Shown here in pieces: positions 11,634-22,700 of a stretch of DNA of 64,000 nt. The stretch covers positions 15,715,689-15,779,688 of the forward strand of contig NC_079420.1 in NCBI RefSeq assembly GCF_026213295.1, in the 5' to 3' direction. The notes beneath the pieces were generated by a model. The model had not been told where the DNA came from and ran no database searches. It was given only the letters and a program-made list of their open reading frames with translations. The stretch is from Gadus chalcogrammus. Its lineage: Eukaryota; Chordata; Actinopteri; Gadiformes; Gadidae. The position numbers and the translations under genes are program-made. Positions within the stretch are counted from its first letter, which is position 1. The number at the start of each line of letters is the position of its first letter.

Positions 11634-14600
11634 ATGGGGCGCTGTATGGCAGTGATCATTGAGTACACCGACATGCTGGGGGTCAAACACCTGGGTCTGC
11701 AGAACATGCCCTTCCCAGACCTGGTCAAGTACTGCGTCCTGGGCGTCTCTGGGCTGCTACTGCTGCTGGCCCTCGGCATCTTCCTGTGGCAGATCTTCAG
11801 ATGTTGCACACGGAACAACGCCACGCAAGACACAAGTAGGTGTTCACATATAGAGGGGCTATCGCAGGGAGCTAAACACACACCTCAATGAGACACTACA
11901 TGTAAGCCTCTTTTGTAACAGAGGTCAGGCTGATTCTGTTGTTTATTCTGACTGTGTATTCCAGGTGATGACTACTGGGAATCACACACAGTTGCCAGCT
12001 TCTTGCAGGGGCCGAGCGCTTTGGTAAGAACGGTATGGGTTTGTGTTGAGGTCAGGGTTGGGGTTAGGGTGAACACATTGCATACAGCAGGACATGCAGC
12101 CAGTCTGGGGGGGTGGGGATTAAGTATGTAGAAACCCATACATCATGCGCCTGTTTTGAATATGCTTATCTGATAAGATAATAGGTTGTACAAGACAGGG
12201 ACACTCCAGAATGCAAAGTAGTGAAATAGTTGAATGTGCTCAGTCAGCTTTTCTATTTTTGGCTTTGAGATTATTGCACATATAATCATATTATGTAACA
12301 TTAAAAAATGTTGAACATGTGTACGTATGTTATATTCAGGTTCCTCCAGAGCTCAGTTACACAAAGACCTACAGTATGTAAGGTGTTTGTGTGTCTGTGT
12401 GTGAGAGAGTGCGAGAGTGTGTACGTCAGCTGTGTTTATTGAAGTGGCTTTTTATTTATTGCCACCAACTAGGTCAAGGGAGGCATCTATGGACTTGGCA
12501 TCGTGTCTGAAGTACCCCATGCTAGCACAACTTAACACATACAGGAAAAGCCAACATAAATAAATATGTAAGGAATTAGGTAGACTGAATTTGGAGCGCA
12601 ATGATTTGGAAACCGTCAAAAGGCAGTGGAGTCTCATTATTTGAAAATAATGCACACACTTTGAAGGTCATTGACGAATCGGACTCAGGTATTCAACAAT
12701 GCTGTGTTATCAATGATCAAACGGGCTTGTGCTTGTGTTGTGTGGAGAATGGAGGGCCGGGCCGGAGGAGGACTCTGAATCATCCCCCCACCCTGAAAGG
12801 GGGCGCCACCAGGGAGCTGGGAGAGCCCAGCGAGGACAAGGTGATTGTTGTGATATTGGGATTATTTCCTGAATACCTTGGATTTTTTTCACATTATTCT
12901 CAAAGTGACATGATTGAAAATTGTAGGCATGCAGAATATGTCTTTCATATTTGCATAATTTAAATTGCTACTGCGAATAAAAGTGCCTTACACTGTTAGT
13001 TTAAGGCCCAATCCCATTTCTACCCCTTACCCCTTCAAAACAAGGGTGAGGGGTAAGGGGAAGGGGTAAGGGGTAGAAATGGGATTGGGCCTAAGAGTGC
13101 TCTGGTCCCAGCAGGTCAGCGGGTCACTGCGCTTCTCCCTGTTCTACGAGCCGCTGCCGTCCCGCCTGGTGGTCACCATCCTGCAGGCGGAGGGGCTACA
13201 GAGGCGGAGCCAGGCCCACAGACCACACCCCTTCGTCAGGCTGAGGCTGATGTGGGAGGAGCCGGAGAACCAGGAGCAGAAGAGCTCACTGATGAATGAG
13301 AAGGTCAGAGCTTTGAAGTTGTTATGGCCCGGGAGCAAAGATGCAGATGATTTTTGATCATGTGTTCACTTTTATGAAGCACTGGAAGGATGCAGGTTAA
13401 CAATTACAAGCAGTGAAAACTGACGTATTGAAAGCTGAGAAGCACTACAAAGTACTATAACTACAACCTAATGAAAACTGCAAAGCACTACATATTACTA
13501 CAACTACATAGTACTTCAAATACAAAGTATTGTACAAATGAACGAGGAAGGATTTTGAGGGAGTTTCTCCTACTATCCCACTACCCTAATCACTATCCTC
13601 CAGCGAGTGGACTATGTGAGGCTCCTGCCCCAACATGTGTGTCCCGGTCTCCTCTCAGGGTGAGGGCGAGCAGCCCGCTCTGTGCTCTGCGCTGCAGGAG
13701 TGGCACACGCGCGTCGTGAGGGACAGCTGCAGCCCTCTGTTCGGAGAGCAGTTCAGCTGTGCCCTGCTGCGGCAGCACGACCTCCCTCGCGTCACGCTCC
13801 GCATGGAGGTAGGAGCCCAGCGCCGCCCGCCCGGCCCGGAGTCAGCTGGCTTTGAGTTAAACCGGCACTTTGTCAGTATCAACTGCAGCTTAAACGCCCA
13901 TACACCACGAGTCGATTCCTCCAGGGAATTGTTCTCTATAAACGGTATGGTCCGCTTTTGCTCGAGCGACAACTCCAGCCGATTGATTGCAAAAAGTGTA
14001 CACAGTGCAGGTTTAAAAATTCAAATGTGCGATTCATGCACAATAAGTCAAAGTAAATGGAAAAACTAAACGGAGACACGCTAAAGTGCTAAATGTTTCA
14101 GAATCTAGTATTAATGATCAAATGGTCTTATTTGATCATCTGAAAGAATGACAACATTGGTAAGATTTGTAGAATAACCGGATGTTACTCTAACTAGTAC
14201 AAACTGATCGTCGAAGAATTTGCTCAATCCATTATAGACTCAAGAAGAAATTCCAAGGCTAAATATATACATTCCTGAAATTCAGTATGATAGATTGTAT
14301 TGCTGCAAGATATAGATCTAAACATGAAAAGGTGTGTATTTGGAGAGAAGGCTGCTAAAGACATATGATCACTAAACATTCCATGCACGTGTCCTTATGT
14401 TCATGTTTGTCTGTGAGACAGGTTAAAGACTTTGATGGCTTCTCTCGACACATGGTCTTGGGAGAGGTGAGGGTTCCCTTGAGACATCTGGACATGTCCT
14501 ATCCTTTGGAACTACAAGAGCCTCTGCAGACACCACAGAAGGTGACACACACATCTTTATGCTTTCTACATGCTCTTCACATCAAAACGGTCCTCGGTCA

Positions 14601-15234
14601 GGTGCCAGCCAGACAGTGGGGTGACTCTGCTGGTGCCTCTGTGTCCCAAGGACCCAGTAGGACAGGTTCTGCTCTCCTTGAGGTTCCTTCCTGCTGCCCA
14701 GAGGTTAGAGGTCGGAGTGCTCAAGATCAGAACGCTGCAGACGGACTCAGATTCTGGTAACATAACAACAATAAGAATAATTTGTATAGCGCTACCCAAG
14801 GCATCAAAAATGATTGACATAGTGTGTGTCTTTCTGTGAGTGGATCACACCACATCCACACAAAACAAAAGGTAAAGAAAACATTGTTCTTCCAATAGTC
14901 TTCTCGTATTGTCTCTCTTTGATTGACAGCCCTGCATGCCCGGATCAGTGTGCGGTGCGACCAGTCCAAGCTACGCCAGCAGAGGACTACTGCTGTCCAC
15001 CAGGGCCAGGTGACTGTGTTCAATCAGGTCCTCATGTTCTCCCTACTGGAGTTCCCGCCACAAGAGTGCAGCATTGCGCTATCCGTGTACAAGACGGGCG
15101 GTAACAGGAGACACAAGCATCTGGTGGGTCAGCTGACCGTAGCGAAGCAAAGGAGAGCAGAGGACCTTCACTGGACCTTGATGATGCACTCCGTACGCCA
15201 GCCAATAGCAATGTGGCATCAGCTGCTGACCTAA
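11634..15234 (+). CDS. Atypical synaptotagmin: N-terminal TM and tandem C2 domains
   Basis: This is a synaptotagmin-family membrane-trafficking protein of about 421 residues. Exons: 11634-11835, 11965-12023, about 12748-12840 (5' border uncertain), 13115-13303, 13659-13808, 14422-14541, 14609-14756 and 14930-15234; phases agree throughout. An in-frame TAG at 11619 precedes the chosen ATG. Residues 34-55 form a hydrophobic helix followed by FRCC. C2A runs from VSGSLRFSLFYEPLPSRLVV to DFDGFSRHMVLGEVRVPL, and C2B starts GQVLLSLRFLPAAQRLEVGV and ends PIAMWHQLLT, the usual synaptotagmin C-terminus. C2B lacks the calcium-binding first loop (LHARISV stands where D...SDPYVK is usual), so calcium-independent membrane or protein binding is inferred. 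The IAMWHQL ending recalls SYT13, and C2A features recall SYT8; I do not assign a paralogue. Confidence 0.8.
13004..13092. repeat. Palindromic MITE with 33-bp perfect inverted repeats
   Basis: The left arm begins AGGCCCAATCCCATTTCTAC, and its 33 bases recur as an exact reverse complement at the right end, with a spacer of about 23 bases. The right end lies only 22 bases before the acceptor of the synaptotagmin exon at 13115. The form and AGGCCCAATCCC terminus are those of a small non-autonomous DNA transposon. Confidence 0.9.
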
Positions 15235-15594
15235 GCTGAGGCTGAAGACGTGAGAAAGCATCAAAGACCGTTCCCAAAGACCATCAAGATTAGAAACAAC
15301 GCTGCCTGGGGTCCACACTCCACTGGGACACAACACAAGTGCTTCTCAGATATATATTTAAGAAAAAAACGATGCACTCTTAGAAACTTTTTACATAAAA
15401 TAGTATGAGTTTGCAATGGTGGGCAGTCGTAAAGGTTTCTGTTGCGAAAGAACAGAGATTCTGAGATGTCTCTGGCTGATGCTCACGGCTGGAGAGGTAG
15501 CTCTGGGCATGACATTCATTAGCAGTGACTTTTTCTGCCTAAACTCAACACATTTAGGTGCATCCTGTGCCAGGTCTGCATAATAATAAACATA

Positions 15595-15600
15595 ATTAAC
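15595..15600 (+). promoter_or_regulatory. Candidate synaptotagmin polyadenylation signal
   Basis: An AATAAA lies about 360 bases after the stop codon, before the SINE. A second AATAAA occurs near 16488, after the SINE, so the transcript could instead read through it. Confidence 0.45.
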
Positions 15601-15746
15601 TATTAGAATGTGCTAAGTCATTTTGGTTTCCTGACCATCGGTTCTCCCTACAGTCTAGCGGTAGCTGCAACCATGCCCAAAGCTGTCACTACAGCATCTA
15701 AGTACTTTTGTTTCAGAGCCCTTCCTGAACTCTTGGACATATAGCC

Positions 15747-16250
15747 TACTACTCGGAGGATGGGAGACCGCCTGGGAATACCAGGTGCTGTAAGTGGTGG
15801 CGGCCTATAGGTGGCACTCTACCCTCTGGCCCCTTCACTCATCAATCCCGATGCCCCAGTGCAGTGACGGGGACACTGTGCTGTGGAAGGTGCCGTCCTT
15901 CGGAGGAGACGTAAAACCGAGTTCCTGACTCACTGAGGTCATAAAAGATCCCAGGGCACTTATCGCAAAGAGTAGGGGTTTCCCCGGCGTCCTGGCCCAA
16001 CCAGGCTCATTCAATCTGTCCCCCTGATCATCCTCCTGTATAATTGGCTGACTCATTAATTCCCTCACTCTCGATCTGAAGCTGTTGTGTGGTGAGCGTT
16101 CTGGCGCAGATTGGCTGCCATGCATCACCCAAGAGGGTGCTACACACTGGTGGTGGTTAGTGAGGTCCCCCCTTCACGGTAAAGCGTCTTTGAGTGTCTA
16201 GAAAAGCTTTATATAAATTCAATCCATTATTATTATTATTATTATTACTC
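15747..16250 (+). mobile_element. 5S-rRNA-derived SINE (SINE3/DeuSINE type)
   Basis: The head (about 15747-15797) matches the 3' half of 5S rRNA, including ACTCGGAGGATGGGAGACCG and TGGGAATACCAGGTGCTGTA. A central conserved block follows (TGTTGTGTGGTGAGCG, GCGCAGATTGGCTGCCATGC). The tail CTTTGAGTGTCTAGAAAAGC then leads to a TTATTATT run. This order fits fish SINE3-like elements with a LINE-type 3' tail. The 5' half of the 5S head is missing or diverged, so the copy is probably inactive. It lies between the synaptotagmin and cdhr5 genes. Confidence 0.85.
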
Positions 16251-16719
16251 CTATAAACTTTAGACAGCTCAATCTGTACCATAGTAACCCTTTCAACATA
16301 TACTACCCACCTTAAACATCGAGTTTAATAATTGACTGGAGACATAAGTGCCTATCTCAATTTGTAAGATCTAGAATTCCCTCCTTCCATTTCTGATGTT
16401 TTTCAGAGATCTTTTTGTAACTGTGAGGTGGTTGGCTGCCTGGTTGGCATGGTGTGTACATTGTTGAATTGTGTATTTGGTGGTATTAATAAAGATTATT
16501 TTACAACCACCATAATGTGGAGGCCTACTGTGTTATATATGTTTATGAGCAGGTCAAAGTCCAGGGCATGTATATGACTTCCCATAAAGTAGTAGATCCA
16601 CCCTGGGACCAAAGGTCTGAGGTGTTTACCAGGCAGCTCCATCTCCGTTGGGCACCATAAGTGCTGTCTCGCCCCCTCTCTCCTTGCACAGCCCTGGAGC
16701 TGACACACAGTTGAACAAC

Positions 16720-19700
16720 ATGGGGCTGCAACTTGTTTTGAGGAATATACTTTTTCTTATGCTGGTGTTTCCGATGTGGGGCCAAGCCGAACAACGTAAG
16801 TATTCCTTTTTTAGCATCAATGTGGTTTAACTTTCATGGATAAAGCTGGCCTTGTTAATATAACAAAATTAAATAATTCCAAGAATCAATAGCCTTACAG
16901 TCCATTTAAATATTGTCAACCATAAAACATAGCTACTTGTAGGGTCTACTCTAAATCCTAGGTGCGTTGTTTTCCACAGTATGCTCTGCTCCGGATGCGA
17001 ATGTAACAGAAAACAACGAGGTTGGAATCGTTGTTACCACCATCTGGAAGCTCAACTCAGGCGTCGCTCTCGAATTCATTAAACCTCCAAATGACAACCC
17101 ATTCATCCTGCAGGGAGACCAAATGATAGCGACCAGGGCATTGGACTTTGAGGTACAAATTTAAATCATTAAAACAATGACACATTTGAACTGAAACCAT
17201 GAAACGGGTTGGCATTGATTTGAAGTGTGTTGATAAAAGACCTCCCCCTCCTGTGCCAAATCAACCCAGGGATTAATTTTCTCTCTAAATAAATGTAATG
17301 TGACACGCTGACACGCTGCAGTTTTTACTTGACACATGTATATGAAGTGATGGATGTGTCATATTATTCTTTAGTATATTGTCATTTCAAATAAATTCAA
17401 ACAAAAGTAACGGCCACAGTGAAAATAAGTGCATGGGCAGATTGGAATGGGAAGTAATACACTTTTAAACCTTAACATTATATGCTTGAAAAAGTTGGTT
17501 TGCTGTGAGTCTGAAACAGAACTTTGTTATTAATGGCTATATTCAATGTAGAAAGTGTTAAATGTCTATTGATGTTTATTAAATATGAATTCTGATTGTA
17601 GTCATATGTTTGTTTTGGTAGAGAAGACAACCTCAATTTATATTGTTTATTAAAAGTTAATTCTGATTAGAGTAATATGTTTTTACATTTTTTGGTAGGC
17701 AGGTGATACTTACATAATGAATATCAAATGCACGGATACAGCTATTCCAGCGGTAAGATGAACAACATCACACCTACAATCAAACAAAGATTCACAGCAC
17801 CCTCTCTCTCTCTCTAGATATATAGATATGGTTACCTATATATCTTCATATAAATATACCTATAGATAAAGATATTCTTTGAACACTTCCTCATTTGAAA
17901 TATTGTAAAACTTTGTCCTTTGTCATTTTGAAAATAGATTATAAAGCAAAATACAATATCTATGCTTTCTAGAAATATGCAGATTACGAATAGCATAAGA
18001 ATTCCCGTTTTATACGTGTGTCATGGATGTGTGAGTGGTCGGTTGGGTATTGACGTCTTCCTCTGTTTTAGTTCAACCTCGAAATCCGTGTGATAGTCTA
18101 TGTAAAGAATGTGAACGATGCGGGCCCTACGTTTTCACAGAACTCGTACGACCTCAACGTCAAAGAGGTGAGTCAACCATCTTTCAAAGATTCATATCAG
18201 AGAAGTACCTCAGTCGTATAACGTTGCGAAATCAGTTTCCGTATAAGCACATGATTTATTTAAATGAATAAGAAAGATGTTGCACTTGAAGATATTGAAT
18301 TCAGCTTCTTTGTTTCTAGTATTATTTCTTTCTCTCTAATGTATTCATGGAGATGTATGTGTCTACATCTGCCTGTATCAAATTTCCTAACGGGAACTTC
18401 TTGTTCTTAAAGTTTACCCGTGTGAACCACGTTGTTGGGACTTACGACGCCACTGACAAGGACTCGACATTACTTTACTACAAACTGATCGTAGAACCAG
18501 TAGGAGCTTCTTTTATAATAACCTAATTTAATAATCTTAATAATCAACATAATTTGTTACATTTACACATGATGATAGTTCTTCCTTTTTTCTTTCACTC
18601 ACGCAGGACGTAGGATTTGGATTGGAATCTCTTAACAACGGAAGAATTGTAGTGAAAAGCCTTCTGGACTATGATGCGATTAAAAGTGTGAAACTAACAC
18701 TTTACGCTCAGGTAAGAACTCACAAACAATCAAATGTACAGTGTCAAAAAGGGTTGGATTGGTGCAGGATAAACAGGCCCATCAACCATATAATGTAACA
18801 TGGATAGATTATAACCAGAGGGCACATTTAAGACTGAAGCAAGAAGTAGAGAATACACAAGGCCATACAAAGTAATAAAACAGAGGATAAAGCATCCGAT
18901 GACCTATAGAGGAGTTCAGCCATTAGAAAGGAACATATATACTTTTATTTTAACATGTAACAAAAAAGCTATAAAAAGGCAAATCAGCTATCCATTCATG
19001 TCCCAATATCTCCATGTCTCAGCCATTGCGATGCCGTTACAAAATTTGACACTCGTCCACTTCCGCACTGTAACGCAACTATAACCTGTTCATATCCCTC
19101 AGGGTGTGTGGGGGGCACAGTCCAACAGAGCAGAGGTGGCCCTCTGCCTAGAGCTACTGCCCCCAGCCCCTCCAGGGAGATGAGTCCAACAACGAGACCA
19201 ACTTCCTCATCGTTTTCTCGTATCTTGTTACTCTTTTAAGGACACAGCAGACCCCACACCTGAAGGTGTACCGTCTTTCACCGCCAGCACCACCATCATG
19301 GTCACAATCACTGATGATGACAACAGACCCCCCTGGTTCCAGCCATGTGATGTCATCAGCGTTGGACAGAGTAAAATCTGCCAGACCTATGGCTACACAG
19401 GAAGTGTGAGCCTTACAGAGCAACAGGTATCCACAACTCAAAGGAGATTACATGATAGCATTGTAGCTAGAAGCTTACTTAATACACATTAATTTGCCTT
19501 GGAAATTAACCATGAATTTAAACAAGTCTTGCTTCCGACAATTTCTAAACACTTGAATAAGAGTTAAATACTGCTGCGGATTATCTCTAGGGAAGAATAT
19601 GAAATATTGATGTACAATAATGGTTGTTTGTTGGATCAGCAGTTATTTATTTGTTGTAGCTTAGCCTACAAGAAATATTTAGATCGATTTGTGCGTTTTT

Positions 19701-22700
19701 TTTTAATGCAGGCGGATGCCTTAACTTTGGAGCCAGGACCACTTTATGCTGTGGATGGTGATAATGGAATTAACACAGCAATGGTATACTCAATTTTAAA
19801 TGGTAAGGTGCCTGGACAATAGGCTTCATGATATTAATAAGCCCATCAGTGGCATTCAAATCATGAAGAAATACGATTCTGCACCACTCTTTCATACACT
19901 TATACAGCTGCCATTCTATACGGTGGTGATTTGAAACTTCAACAGCCACTTTGTCTAAGAAAGTTAGTGATGTCCGACCATGACGTTTTAGCTCGTCTTC
20001 CCACCTGCTGATACAAGTAAAGTTTCCAGCTTTGGTGGCATGGTTTCCCAGCGTACCGCTGGAGTTTTCCTAGCTGTTTGCTTATGCCTTTCCCACCCCC
20101 TCAACTTGATTAGTCAAAACTAAAACGAAGCAAAAGAAAGTGAAACATTCAAATGCCTGTTAAACAAGATTTAACCTACTTAAGACAACCCTGGAGAAAC
20201 AAGCCTTGATTTGATATAAATGAACTGAACTCGTAATTGCAGGTCAGAAACCCTCATTGCAGAGATCTGACTTGTTGATCGAAGTTGTTACTGAATTGAC
20301 ATCAGTATCAACTGTAAACATGGCAACACTGCCGCCTTCATCGGAATGAAATTATTATAAAAGTATATTAAAAGATTTAATAAAATTGCAATTATAATAC
20401 AATTATCCAATACGTGTTAGTATCGTTCATATTTCACTCTGATAACAGCAATGTGTGGAATTCATAATTTACAGACTTAATTATCTAGCCAGTGTTTTCG
20501 TTTCCAAAATAAGCTTAAACTGCTGCATATATTGTTTGTAATCAATATATGCAGCCGGCCCCCCCCCACGTTCAGACTGGCCTTGAACACGGTGTTAAAC
20601 TCATCAGGCTTTATATATTTCAGAAAAGTGATCAATATTATACAAAAGTTATTGAATTGAGTTCCTTCTTACACTTGTGTATTGAACATTCGAAGCTGTT
20701 TGGACAGATCCTTTCCTTTTCATATTTTTCAGGAAACACAGGAAATCTGTTTCAAATCAATGCGAACAGTGGAAACATTACAATGACGAAAGCTGCGGAT
20801 GTCCCCGGCCCAATCGTCCTCAGTGTCATGGTAAAACAACGCCTACAATTCTATTCAAGTCTATCTGTATTTGTGTGTGTTACAACACACAGAAGTTGTT
20901 GTTTTTTGCATGCCAAGTTCTATCTGCGCCCCTTTGTGTCGCCCCTTGGAAATAGCGGTTCAAGACATGAAGTTTGCAATTTGTCCGGCGTTGCCGGGCT
21001 AGGCCCTCACTGAGGCCTGTAGTGTGTTCACACATGGTTCAAACTGCTGACTGAGGCCGGTAGTGTGGTCATATGGTTCAAACTGCTCACTGAGGCCGGT
21101 AGTGTGTGTTCATACTGGTTCAAACTGACACTGAGGCCTCTAGTGTGTACATACAAGGTTGAAACTGCTCACTGAGGCCTGTAGTGTGTTCATACATGGT
21201 ACATAGTGTGCACATATGGGGCTATGTAGTTGGGTAAATAGAGCAAATGAGCAACTTCGATTATTTTATAGCCCAGGCTCACTGTAGACATTTAGTTAAG
21301 TACTTAAATGTTGTACCGTCAGCCATTTGAACAACCAACCAACCCTAATGTTTTCTCCATTTCCAGGCTGCACAAACCGTCAATAGCTTCCAATTTGCCA
21401 CAACAACAGTCACAATCCAGGTTGTCCCCAAGAGTCTGCATGAGCCAGTATTTAAGGGGGCTCCATACAGTGGCGTTGTCTCTGGCCTGGGCTCCATGGT
21501 TTTTAAATCAACTGACAATACGCCCCTGATAATCCAGGCTACAGATGAAGACTTCCTTGGGGTAAAATAGGGCAGAGCTCAATCTTAACATTTGTTCTTG
21601 TTTGATGATGATTTGGAATCATCTTTGGCGTTCAGAACATTATTTATTTGACTAACAACTAGATCCATAGGCCTGACTTACAGTCTATGTCTTCTAATGC
21701 AGGGGATGAATCCTGACATTGTGTATGCAATCATTGGAACCAGCAATTTCTCAATAATAGGGCATAACTTGTTCTTGATGAAGGACTCTCCATTGGGTGC
21801 CGTTACCCTACAGGTAAGCTAATCCAGACCATGAATTTATGATTTATCTCAGTCGAATGGACCGACTGTACCGTGTTTGATATATTATACTAACTGGCTT
21901 GTACATTTCTAGGTCGAAGCAAGTGACACTGCAGTTGGAGATGTAATAACAGCCGAAGTGCAGGTAGAAGTGACCTCAGGTAGGACAATTTAGGATTTAT
22001 TACGATTCAGCCACCAGTTTCCTAGTGGAATGATGAATGCTTATTCTAATGCTGCATGCTGAAAGGGGTCTTGGAGTCCAAATTATTCTGATTTAAGTTA
22101 CATATAATCTAAAATATGCCACAATGCTTTCACCAGACCTATGGAGACCTTAAGCAGGGCAGGTTGCGCTACTCTTAGAAAGGAGCAGATGGAACAAAAT
22201 TAACCAGGTAGAAGAGGGGATTCTGGACCTCTATGGGCAAAGGGCAGGTGCTCGGGCCCCCTGAAGCCGGATTCATAGGCAACGTTGGTGAACTGCACAA
22301 ACAGGCGTGGACCGAAGATGAGGTCACAGTACGGCAGAGTTAACAAACTTAACATTGGGTGGATGTGCTGTGATTGGAGGATTTCAAATGATGTCACGCA
22401 TGGCATTTTTACTTTCTACCCTTGAGTTGTAGTTATCTTTAAAATAGAGACGCATTTTAGGAGAGTTTGTGTGAACTGTTCTGTGTGAGGTTTATGAGCC
22501 CTATGCAAAGACGCACAGAGTTGCTCAAATGTTGGCCAATTCATGGAAGGAGATAGTGGACTCGCTTTCCAAAGATATCGGATGCCATGTTTGGTAAACA
22601 TGGGATATGTTTGAATTGGCTCACTTGTTCCCTCATTACCTATATGAACACTATGTATATTAAGGGAACAAATAAGGCAGAGAATTAGGAAAGATTCTGA

